Assembly (NCBI GenBank): GCA_023374025.1
Contig: SIJG01000001.1
Location: 3,557,946-3,621,945 of the forward strand
Length of the DNA stretch: 64,000 nucleotides
Source of the DNA: Heterodera schachtii
Lineage: Eukaryota; Nematoda; Chromadorea; Rhabditida; Heteroderidae
Direction: 5' to 3'
The position numbers and the translations under genes are program-made. The number at the start of each line of letters is the position of its first letter. Positions within the stretch are counted from its first letter, which is position 1. Below are positions 1 through 11,900 of this stretch, in pieces. The notes beneath the pieces were generated by a model. That model did no database searches, was not told the origin of the DNA, and was given only the letters and a program-made list of their open reading frames with translations.

Positions 1-1085
1 ATGCTAATTAATCATTAAAAAAACTAAATGCTCTGCATTAAGCATGAAAATCGCAAATTCAGAGAATTAAGCAGGAAAAACTGGGCCTAGGCCTAGAGGC
101 TTAAAATAAAGTTGAAAATGCTTTTTTCGTTCTTTTTGACAAAAATTAAGCAAGCAAAAATGCTTCAAAATCCGGTCTCTTAACAGATGATGATTTTGAT
201 GGAAGAATAAATGAGAGGAAAGAGAAATTGGAAATGAATAAGAAGAGAATAAAATGAGAATGAATTAGGGGAGAGAGCGACGGGGGGGGGGGAGAGATTT
301 GCATGTAATGATAGGGGGGGGGGGATGATTGAGAGTGTTTGCATGCCGAAAGCGAAGGGCGGCAGGGGAGGGAAAGGGGGGGGGGGGAGAAGCACCCGCT
401 ACCGGTGATCAGAGGAAGGAAAGGTGCTATTGGCATTGTAATTACTCTATCGAAAACAAAAATTGGCTTCCAAAATTTAAGGGAATTTTGAAAATTCAGT
501 TAAAAAAATACACCAAAAAAAAAAAATTTGCGACGGCGCCTATTGGCACTTCGACTCTTCTCTTCTTCAAAATGAAAGGTTAGACGAAGAGAAGCAAAAT
601 AAAGTATTTCTTGAAGGAGAGGAGAGCTTTTTGAAGTGAGCGGAAGAAAAGGAGGGGGAGGGACGGAAGAAATGGGGGAGAGACTGAGGGTGAGGAGGGG
701 AAAGGGAGAGAGGAAAGGGAAGGGGATGGGAGAGGGGAGCAGGGGTGGAGCGCGACCGCAACCCGCGACGTTTTTGAACGACTTTTTTGGCAAAATTTTT
801 ATAAGAAAATTGAAGCGATTGTCTTTTAAAAAAAAATCATACCGGGACTTTTAATAAATTTTTACAATATGAAAATTAGAAAACATTTAAAAATGGATGA
901 TAAGAAAAATTGAAAAATTTTCGCTTTTAAATGCGCGATCCGTGGGATTTTTCTGTCCGCGCTGCACCCCTGAAGGGGAGGAGAATCAGTGGTGCTCGAG
1001 TCTCAGTCTGTCTCGAGCAGCAGAAGCCGAACTAATGATGGGAGATGGAAGGAGGGGGTGGGAGCATTAGCCTTGAAAAAAAAAA
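1..1085. other. Non-coding, G-homopolymer-rich stretch
   Basis: No convincing exon is seen on either strand. The sequence is AT-rich with several G runs (about 280-380) and purine-rich patches (600-750). The open frames here are translations of low-complexity DNA. A GGCGCC-TATTGGCAC module near 532-548 resembles one found inside two MITEs further right, so part of the stretch may be a decayed element. Confidence 0.6.
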
Positions 1086-1267
1086 TTAAGAAAATCGCAA
1101 AAAACTAATTTGATAAGAGAAACTATTGAAAAAAAAAATCAAAAAGGTGGAATAATTTATGCATGTGGTAATGAAACCCATTTTATGGTGAAGAGAAAAA
1201 GAGATCGATCGAAGGACGGGGGGGGGGAGGGGGGGGGAAGAATTGCATATGGAAGGGGGGGGGAGGA

Positions 1268-1862
1268 AGGAAATAGTAAGGGAAGGGGGAGAGAGTAAAG
1301 GAAGGGGAAGGGAAAAGAGTAAAGGAAGGGGAAGAGAGTAAAGGAAGGGGAAGAGAGTAAAGGAAGGGGAAGAGAGTAAAGGAAGGGGAAGGGAAAAGAG
1401 TAAAGGAAGGGGAAGAGAGTAAAGGAAGGGGAAGAGAGTAAAGGAAGGGGAAGAGAGTAAAGGAAGGGGGAGAGAGTAAAGGAAGGGGGAGAGAGTAAAG
1501 GAAGGGGAAGGAGTAAAGGAAGGGGAAGGGAAGAGAAGAGAGTAAAGGAAGGGGAAGGGAAAAGAGTAAAGGAAGGGGAAGGGAAAAGAGTAAAGGAAGG
1601 GGAAGAGAGTAAAGGAAGGGGGAGAGAGTAAAGGAAGGGGAAGAGAGTAAAGGAAGGGGAAGGGAAGAGAAGAGAGTAAGGAAGGGGAAGGGAAAAGAGT
1701 AAAGGAAGGGGAAGAGAGAGTAAAGGAAGGGGAAGAGAGTAAAGGAAGGGGAGAGAGTAAGGAAGGGGAAGAGGTAAGGAAGGGGAAGAGAGTAAAGGAA
1801 GAAGAGAGTAAAGGAAGGGGAAGAGAGAAAGGAAGAGAGTAAGGAAGGGGAAGAGATATTGC
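1268..1862. repeat. Minisatellite, about 19-25 bp purine unit
   Basis: About 600 bp of imperfect tandem copies of GTAAAGGAAGGGGAAGAGA, with length variants that add AAGGGAAAA. One strand is almost pure purine. The long serine/proline/leucine frames reading through it are artefacts of the repeat. Confidence 0.9.
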
Positions 1863-2519
1863 GAAACAAAAAAAAGAGGGGGGGGGGGATGTCAGCAGAG
1901 AAAGCAGCAGAGATTCAACTGATAATATATAATAAATTGAATTGTTAAAAGAATCACAACAAAAATCAAATGAGGAAGAGCGAAAAATTTTTTGACGCGG
2001 AGAGACACAATTTTTAATGGCGGACGGACAGATGTTTAAGTGTCCGAAGAAAAAGGACGAGAGAGAAAGGAATGGATTGGCCTTCAAATGAATTTCGGGT
2101 TTTTCCAGTACAAGCAGAGAATGGACAAAAAAAGGGGAGGGGAAAAAGGGAACGGGGGAAAGGGATAATGGAGGAATGGGGGAGGGGGGTGAAGAGAAAG
2201 AGGAAGAGGGGAAGGGGATGAAAGGAAGAGGAAAGAGGGGGCATGAAAGGCTAGAGGATACCAGGGGGGTGATCGACGGGAAGGGGTAATACAACGAGGG
2301 GGGAGGTAATAAGAGATTGGGAGGTAAGAGGGGGAAGGGGGATGAAGCGGAAGAGGAGACCGGGGGAAGGGATAATAAAGAGGAAGTGAGGAGGGGGAAG
2401 CGCTGAAAGCGATGAGTGGCGGCGGGCGATAGGTGGCGACTCTTCAGCGAGGACGGATTTTCGTTTTTTCTTTGTTGTCTTAATCCGTTCTTTTGTTTCT
2501 GCAAGTGTATCCCCCTCGT

Positions 2520-2835
2520 TGTCCATTGTCCCAATCTTTTCACCCCCTTTTCCTTTTCCCTCTATCCTTTTCCCCCTTTCCCTCTATCCTCTTCCCCTTT
2601 TCTCTTCCCTCTCTCTTCTTCCCCCCTTTCCCTCTCTTCTCTTCCCCCTTTTCCCTCTATCCTCTTCCCCCTTTTCTCTTCCCTCTTTCTTCTTCCCCCC
2701 TTTCCCTCTCTCCTCTTCCCCCTTTTCCCTCTCTCCTCTTCCCCCTTTCCCTCTATCCTCTTCCCCCTTTTCTCTTCCCTCTCTCTTCTTCCCCCCTTTC
2801 CCTCCCTCCCCTTCCCCGTTTCTCTCTCACTTTTG
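2520..2835. repeat. Polypyrimidine tandem repeat
   Basis: Tandem CCCTCTCTTCTTCCCCCCTTT-like copies on the plus strand, with a run of C at 2850-2860. A purine-rich tract (about 2080-2420) lies to the left. Both flank or lie within the 3' part of the UNC-73-like gene. A minus-strand reading at 2390-2530 (starting MDNEGDTLAETKERI) could be one more exon of that gene but has no clear support. Confidence 0.8.
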
Positions 2836-2949
2836 TAAGAGTACTTCCCCCCCCCCCCCCATTTTGTCCACCTTTCCTTCGTCGTCGCGTTTTTCTGTCT
2901 TTTCCGGTGATACCACTTGCACCGGCCGTGCCCCCTCTCTTTGCCGTCC

Positions 2950-5900
2950 CTTTTCCTCCCCAAGTCGCTTCAGCGCTTCGTGTCGCGCTCGACTCAGTCG
3001 TCGAATGTCATCAATGCGTTCAGTGACTTGTGTCAACAGTGAACAAGTTTCTGCTGATGAATTAAGCATGGGACGGTCGACGGGGGAAGAAGCGGTGGAG
3101 GGAAAGGGAAAGCAGGAAGAAGCGGTGCTCAGAACTTCGAGCTGACGGGGAAAGCTTTTCAAAATCAAATTAGGAAGAAACGCCCTTCCCTTCCACTCAT
3201 TAGCGATCAGTCAGTTGCCGTACCTCCTCTTCCCCACCCCCCATTCCCCTCACTCTCTTCTCCACAACCCCTTACTCACTCCCTCCCCTTCCCCTCCTCC
3301 ACGCCCCCCAAATAAACACCTTCAACGCGTCCCCTTCCGTAATGAACTGTTCCAATCTCGCTGTTGCATGCTCGTAAATTGCCAAATTGTTTGAACATCC
3401 GGCCGAAAGGAGGTCCAACGGGGCAACGGACAAAAGTTCGACGCCTCGGCGACACCAATTGTTGGCCTGGGGAAGCAAAAAGGGAAATGTTGGAAGATTA
3501 GCAGCAGAAAGGTGATGAAAAGAGGAGAAGCCCTCCCTACTGTGAAAACAAACATTTAAAACCAAAATCATTTTTTGGGTTGCCCTTCCGTCCCCCCCTC
3601 TCACCCTTCCATTTCTTCTCTTCTTCCATCCGTCCCCTCTTTCCTTCCCCTTCCCTTCCGTCCCCCTCTCTCACCCTTCTATTTCTTCTCTTCCTCCATC
3701 CTTCCCCTCTTTCCTTCCCCTTCCCTTCCGTCCCCCGCTCTCACCCTTCTATTCTTCTCTTCCTCCATCCTCCCTCTTTCCTTTCCCTTCCCTCCCCCCT
3801 CCCCCCTTCTCACCCTTTCTTCTCTTCCTCCATCCTTCCCCTCTTTCCTTCCCGTTCCCTTCCGTCCCCTCTCTCACCCTTCTATTTTTCTCTTCCTCAT
3901 CCTTCCCTCTTTCCTTCCTTTCACTTCCCTTCCCCCCCCTCTCATCCCCTCATCCTCATGTCAGCTTATCTATTTGTTTTCTTATCACTTTCCTCTTTTT
4001 TTTATCTCATTTCCCCTCTTTTTTTTCTCTTTCCTCTTTCTCTCCCTCTCTTTTTCTCTCTTTCCCTTCCCTTCTCTTCCCCTCACTCATCTCATCAAAG
4101 TGCACCCCAACATTCATTCCCATCCATTCATATTAGGTGATTGATATTCCCCCCCCCCCGAGAATCGATCGCTTGGGTTCTGCTAAATGCCATTTTCGAA
4201 TGCCAAAGTTTCTTCTCTCCGCTCACTTTGGCAATTTGCGCGTGCATTTTGCGGCTTTTCTCCAACATTTGGCCCCTCCTCTCCACCGCTCCCCCCAACA
4301 CTTCCGCCATTCTGTTCAGTTCGTCGCACTTTGGTCCAACACTGTCGCTTCCCTTTGTGCTGTTCAACAATTCGCTAAGGTCGTCGCCCTTTTCGCTGAG
4401 TTCGATGCCGCGTTTTCGGAGGGTGCGGCACGGACGGATGACGTCATCCTGAAGTATAATTAAACATTAAATAAACAAATGCTTAACATCATTAATGGTT
4501 GGCATCGGTTCGCTTTGCTTCGACTGACCAATGCTTCCGTGCCGTACTCCGCGTGTTCGCGTGCCAATCCGTCGGCGATTTCTTCGCTGTCGCCCAATTG
4601 GCGGTGCTCTTCGAGGCCGGAGCATATGCTTGGCGAAATGGTTTTGGAGCTGAGATAGCAAAAAAAGAGAATGATTTACGTAACATTGGGCCTTCTTTTG
4701 TCCACTTTTCTGAATTCGTCTTCGAATTGTCGAAGTTCCAAACAGCCGAGAAGCCTTTGTCGGTGTTTTTGCCAAAACTTGTCGAAGCTTCTTTCTGTGT
4801 CCTGCAACTGATTGATCATCCGTTCGATGGCCGTCACATTTTGAAGTCGACTTGGCGACAAACGATCGCTGAACGATAAATGTCAATCAGCACAACACAA
4901 TGACGGGAAAGGGTGCAGTTCATTTCCCCCCGTCGTTTCCTTCCCCCCCCCCCCCGAAACCAAATTTAGAAAATTTTTGGTTTTTTTGTTCAAAAATTTC
5001 GAAGTTTGGAATTTAAAAAATAGTAATTTTTCGGGGGTGGGAACGAAGTGGGGAAACGCCCTGTGTTCCGTGGAAGTAAGCCCATCGTGTGCAGACATTT
5101 GCGCCCCGGACAATGCGTCCGTCCTGTGCCGTCGTCCCACCTCTGTTCGGTGTGCCGTACTTGTCGGAGCAGTGCCATTCCCTTACGAATGGAAATGCGA
5201 AAGTCCTCCTTAATGGCGTCCCTCTCCTGCTGCTGTAACTTCAAAATGCGTTCTGTCGTTTGCACATCGTTTGGCAATTCCGTTTCGCGTAAACATTTGC
5301 CAAATTCGCTCAGTGATTCCGCAATTATTCTCGCCGAACTTTTCATCCGTTCGATGTCCTTATTAATTAGTTTCAATTATTATGCCGTTACGATTTCCCA
5401 TGCCGCCCCCCCCCCCCAAATTCCGACTTTTTCTAAAATTGCCGCCCTTTCGCTTTTCTGTGCCCTCCCCTCGGCCACAACAAATGCTCGCCCCCTTCTG
5501 TTGCTATTATTCTCGCTTGGCCTTCTTTTCGCGGCATCCCTTCGCAACCAATCGAATAAATCGCCTTCACTTCCATTGGCGACAAAACTTTTGTAAGTGC
5601 CAAAAGAGTCATTTAAAGAAAAGGAAGCGGAAAAGGAAGAAGGCGAACGCATTTTGCAAGAGGGGAAATTGGGGAAATGCCATCGGCCGGAGGAATAATT
5701 AGCGGGGAATGGCATTTTGGAGCGAATAAACAGAAAATGGATGCATTGGAGAAGAATAAATGTCAGCAGATTGGATCAGAATGGTGATCAGATTCATTGG
5801 GGGGGGGGACAAAACGAAATTATCCAACAGAAAGAAACACTCTCAAAAGTGACCACAGCCCCGCCGCCCCCGTCCCCCCGCCACACTCATCCCACGACAA

Positions 5901-8900
5901 TCCTTCCGCCACGTCCCCAGTCATTCATAATCCCTCTGATCACTCCCCCCCCCCCCCCTCACTTTTAAATCTCCGACCCATTCAATCGCTCTCGGAACCA
6001 CTCAAAGCGGATTCAGTCAATCTTCTAATAAAACATCGCGTACAGGCAAAGCACAAGCACACTTATGTTCGGCACATCCGTTTTGAGAGGGCAAAGCGAA
6101 TGGCGAAATGGGAGAAGAAGGGAAAGGAAGGGGAAGTGAACGAACGGATGCCAAAAAGAAGGACAATAAGTACGGATTTATCAATAAGTGTGATTGGCTG
6201 GAGAAGCATTTGTTTTCTCTCTTGCTCTCTCTCCCCCTCTCTTTTTCTCTCTGCGATCCTTTGCCCTTTCTCTCTCGCTCTCTTTCTGTCTCGCTTCCCA
6301 TCTCCTTCGGATTTACTCTCGCTCTCTCTCTGTCTTTCCTCACTTCCTCTTTCCTCTCGGCCCCCTCCCCTTCTTTCTCTCCCTTTTTTGCCAGCCATAC
6401 TCGAATGTAAAAAATTGCCCACCACGCGATGTGCCGCCCATTCCAAGTGATCGTGCTTTATCGTACCCCCAACATCCATCGTCAGTGAGTTTGGTCCAAC
6501 ATATTCGTGCAGTTCATCGCAGTTTTGACAGGTCACAACCTCAACAAATGAAGTGTTTTTCCCTTTTTCCTCGTACCAATAAAAGTGATCACTTTGAATT
6601 TGTCGTTGCTGTCCATGAGTCCCCTGTAGGCGTATTCGATGGCCCTTTGCAGCACTCCTTCGGGCTTAAGCAGAAACACGAGACAGACCGTCTCGGGAAA
6701 GTAGCACTAAAGTGGCGGGAAGAGGGGGTAAGGAAGGCAGTTATGGCACATTGTGGGGAAGGAATGTTTATTTGGGCGGGAAAGGGATTAGAGGGAAATG
6801 CCAATTCGGAAGCGAAACTCAGGAAAGTGTTGCCAAAACGGAAGAGGCAGCCACTTTCATTTCGTGCTGTGCAATCGGACAGCGCAAAATGCGCAAAGCG
6901 CCGATCACTCACCAAGTCCACGACCATTTTGCGTTCGATTCACGCGTTCTGCTGGACATCACAGCACAACAGGTGTGAAAGCTTCCCCCTTAGCGTTGGA
7001 ATTCGCTGGGAATGCCTTTGTGGACAATCTAATGACTTCATGCAAAGACGCTGGAGAAGTCTTAGAAAAGTATCGAGAAGGAAAAGCATTGTTTGCTGAA
7101 GCACAAATGAATCTGAGGGAATTTATTTGCAACTCAATGGAAGCGATGGAGCAAATCCCCGAAGAAGACCGGCTTAATAAACCAGGGACCAAAGTACTTG
7201 GCATCCCTTGGGACATTCAAAAGGATGAATTGAGTATTGGATTCCCACCGACGAATGAAACCGGGAAGATTTCAAAACGCATTGTTTTGAAAACATTGGC
7301 AAGCATATTTGACCCATTGGGAATGGTCGCGCCTTGCCTTCTCCAAGCAAAACTGTTCCTACAACGATTGTGGGACAGAACCCTGGGATGGGACGAAATC
7401 TTACCAGCTGATGAAACGACAGAATGGTTTGCCGTTATCAGAGAATGGAAAACCGAACCCTTCAAATTTCCGAGACGATCCGTACTGCAAGGCGAAGTGG
7501 TCCAACTCCATGCGTTTGTGGACGCAAGCAAGGACGCTTATGCAGCGGCACTCTTTATAAGGTCTCAGAAAGGAGAAGAAACCAATGTGCAGGTACTCTA
7601 TGCAAAGAGTAGACTCAAGCCCCGGAAAGCTGAAGTAACAATTCCAAGAATGGAACTCTTGGCAATGCTAATTGGGGCAAGAATGTTGAAATTTGCGGAA
7701 AATCAGCTGAGAATCCCAATAAATGAAAAATTTATTTGGGGAGATTCGAAACCCGTCTTGAGCTGGATTGAGTCGAAAGATTCCCAACCCAGATTTGTGG
7801 AGAATCGGTTGAGAGAAATCCGGCGGATATCAGAAAATGTCAGATTTCTGCATATCAGAACGCACGAAAATCCAGCGGATGTAGCATCAAGAGGATGCAC
7901 TCCAGAAGAACTGAGATCCCATCATCTTTGGTGGAATGGACCAACATGGCTCCGTGAACCAATGAAAAGTTGGCCGATCGAATTCGAGGTTACCCCAACA
8001 GGAGCCGAGAATGATGGTCAAGAAAGTTCAGAATTGGAGAATGTAATTGCAGTGCCAGCAATAACAAGTGAAGACAATCCATGGATTGACCCTTGTCGAT
8101 TTAGCAGTTGGACTAAACTACGCCGCACTGTGGTTTGGGTTCTCCGTGCAATAAACAAGATGAGAAAGACCCGAAAATTCGAGATTTCAGAGGGTCTTCC
8201 TATGATCAGTGAAGATTACCAGTATGCCGAGATCATACTCGTGAAAATGGCACAAAAATGTTGGCCAATGTGGAAAAAGCAACCACACGAACTCGTAAAG
8301 ACATTGAAAAAGGATGGTATTGTTCGACTGTCAACACGACTAGCGATGAGCAATACATCAGAGGATATGGTTAATCCCATTATCCTTCCTGAGGATTGTC
8401 CAATAACCCGACTAATTGCACAGTCAGTGCATGAGTCCCTTGCACATTCTGGAGTTGAATCCACTCTGACAGAATTTTTGGCAAAATATTGGACACCCAG
8501 AGCGAGACTGACCATAAAAAAGGTCATCCGAGCATGCGGTCGTTGTCGCAGGATCCAATGCCCGGCATATAAATTGCCGACGATGCCTCCTCTTCCTGAG
8601 GACCGCGTGAGGCGAACGGCACCATTTGAAAGCATTGGGATTGATTATCTTGGGCCGACGAATACCAAAGTAAATGGAGAGCTCCGAAAGGCATGGATTG
8701 CTTTGTTCACATGCCTAAGTACGAGAGCTATTTATTTGGAACCAGTGCTTGACTTAAGCGCTGAGGCATTCCTTCAAGTGTTCCGTCGATTCACCAGTAG
8801 GAGAGGAACTCCAAAGAGAATCATCACAGACAACGGCACACAATTTGTACTGGCAGCTAAAGTAGCGGCAGCATTGGAAGCTGGGAAGACACCCACATGC

Positions 8901-11900
8901 CCGCTCGAAGAGCACCTTGCCAACGAAGGAATCAAATGGCGGTTTAATCCATCACTTAGACCTTGGAGTAATGGATTTCTTGAACGCCAAGTCGCTGGAG
9001 TAAAAGCGGCATTCAAAAGAGTCCTTGGGCGTCGAATTTTGCCCTACGACCAATTGAGAACCTTTGTCGCAGAAGTTGAAGCGACACTAAATCAGAGACC
9101 GATCACCTATGTCGATGAAGGACCGAATGCGGTCCAGCCATTGAGACCGGTCGATTTCATAATGCCAAAAGCCATATTGAGTTTGGATGTCCGGAGGAAC
9201 GAACAGTCGTCGGACACGGAGTTTGAAATTGAACCTAAAAATCTCCAGAAGCAATTGCAGATGCGCTGGAAAGGTACTCTGGCCACATTGGACGAATTCT
9301 GGACCAGATGGAAAAAAGAGTACCTGTTAATGCTCCGGAACAGATTACAATGGGAGCATAAAGGCCCGAGAAGTTGCCTGGCGGATCAACCAAAAATCGG
9401 AGAGGTGGTAATCATCGAAGAAGAAAAAACTCCGAGGAACTGCTGGCCATTGGGCAGAATTATTGAACTCCAAGGATCGGACAATATTGTGAGAAGTGCC
9501 AAACTCAAAATACCAAGGGCAAATGGCGAGCGAATTTCGTGGCGTGAAATTTCACGTCCGATCAACCGTCTGTATAGACTCGAAATACCGCAGATCGACG
9601 AGTCCGAAGACCAAGAAAAGGACGAAGTCCCAAAGGGAAAAGTTGGACTTCAAGAGCCAATCCCAAAAATGGATAGGAAGCAGGCAGAAAGACCGAGAGA
9701 TATCCAACAAGGAAAGGTCAGAAACCACGGAATGGTGACCCGGTCTATGACGAAAATAGCTTCCATGTTGGGATTAATGCTCATGCTGGTGATGGCTTGG
9801 GCAACAATTGGAGAAACTCGATTTGTCCCAAATCCACCAGATATCCCAAAGTTACATAGGGGAAGACAATTTCCTCCTTGTAAAATGTGCAAGTTGGAGT
9901 GTGCTGAGAGAGGCATTAAAGTTACTGTACCAAGAAAAGTGACCAAATTCGAAGTGTGTTGTGGTACAACCAGCAGCTGTTTGGTACACCGATACACTCC
10001 GGATAAGCTTGTTTATGAGCTGCCTCGAGAGCAACTAATCGCTGATTACCAGTGCGGGGCAACTTATTGGCTAAGAGATGGAAAGGTCAACATTGGTGAA
10101 GTGGAATGCCCACCACAGGACCCTTGCACATTGATTGACTGTTGGCTTTGTATTGAAAGGATTGCCAACCCGGATTGCCGTCCAGATGTGTCCACAGGAG
10201 TTTATGGATTGTTCACTTTCACAGGAATAATCGCACTCTGTTGGATACTTTCAATACTGCGGCAAGTTACCTCAAATCTATTTTGGCTTATTCGATGGAT
10301 CATCATAACTCCAATAAAAACGGTCACCCAAGGCATTGGGAAAAGGCTACAAAGAGATGATGCCAGAGTAGTTCAAAGGGAACCGAATAAGCGGAAGATG
10401 AACCCGAACAGAGCCAAAAAACTTTCGAGAATGGGCATGAGCTTACTCGCATTAGCGGCAAGTTCACTGCTAATTGAGCATGCTGCAGGCTCAGCCCGTG
10501 TTGTTTCGATAAGCGCAGTAGCAGAAAACTGTCTGAGAAAGGCAAATGGATCGGAATGCCGTATTGAAAGCTCGACAGATGTCACTCTACTGCCAGCAGG
10601 ACAACCAGTTCGCCTTATCCTCAGAGACCCGGAAGAGCGAGTCATGGGAGTCGTTGAGATGAAATTACTGTCACTCAGCATTGTATGTATCCCAAAAACT
10701 GAGAAATGGTTACGATCTTATTCCGTTCGCACCACCTCAGTGAAGAGCTGCCCACGTGAAGGCAGTTGTTTTGGCAAATTTTGCCAGACGGTACATGATG
10801 ACTACATGAAGGGATACAGTGCATTTGTATCAGAACTGGGAGATATTCAGAAAGGTCCTGGATTTACAAGTTGCCGAGAATCGTGTTCATTTTGGAACTG
10901 TGGATGCAAACTTCCGACTGCGAGTTGCATATTCTACAGAGTACAAGCTGTACCTGCGTCGAAAATCATATACGAATTAATTTCATGTCCAACATGGGAG
11001 TACCGAATCAATGCGAAACTTAAAGCCGAATCCGGAGGAAATTTTAAGGGTGAAATTGAGATGTCGTTGATACCAGGGATTACCTTCAAATGGAAGGAGG
11101 TGAAGCTGACACCAGTTGCGGTATCACAAGCACCAGTGCCTATCTTAGGGCATAAGTTCCTGTCAGATGGAACATCTTTCGCAATGGTGGACCAAGTTAA
11201 TACAAATCTTCTCTGCCAAGATAGAGAAATAGCAGGCAATTTTTCGGGTTGCACTTTGTCGAAAGAGGCGTGCCCGAAATGTTGGATCGATGAAGAGGCC
11301 CAGAGAGTTGATTGCCAATGCCGCGACTCAATCCTTGAGAAGGAATTCAACAACCCGGAAAAAAGGCTACCGTTAAGTCTGCGCAATTTGAATATCCGAT
11401 ACAAAGATGGGGAAATTTTCTCGGAAACCCACTACACGCCAATACAAGTGATGGTGCAATTCGAGGGTCTCCGTCTTGGCATCGAGGAAGACTTCACAAA
11501 GTGTTGGGCACGAACGAAGACACTGAAAGGTTGTTATAAGTGCCAGTCGGGAGCTCAACTGAAGCTTAGATGTTGGACGGAATACGGTTCAGCATTGGCC
11601 GATGTCTATTGTATTGATGGAACACGCTTCACGGTACCATGCCGGTCAAAAGCGGAAGTCCAAAATGTGACATTATCCTTTGATCAGGCGGAAATCGACA
11701 CGAACTGCACGATTGAATGCAGTGGAGGAAAATCGAAATTCCGTATGAAAGGACATTTGATATATGTCCCAATCCAGCAACAAATTGAAATGGGCGCTCG
11801 GATTTCCGACACACTGAAAAGCCCAAAAGGCATTGGATGGCCTGACCTAAATTTCGATTGGATCGACATTATCAGATTTATGGCTGGATTTCCGAACATA

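Noticed and set aside
1086..2543. 485-codon Ser/Pro/Leu-rich open frame and similar frames in satellites (49057-50097, 22426-23173, 28352-29030)
   Set aside because: They are translations of polypurine/polypyrimidine tandem repeats; any stop-free period gives a long frame. No domain, no codon structure.
6798..6974. N-terminal about 59 codons of the left polyprotein as genuine retroelement protein
   Set aside because: No similarity to RT; it is probably intron sequence of the host gene that happens to be open in the same frame.
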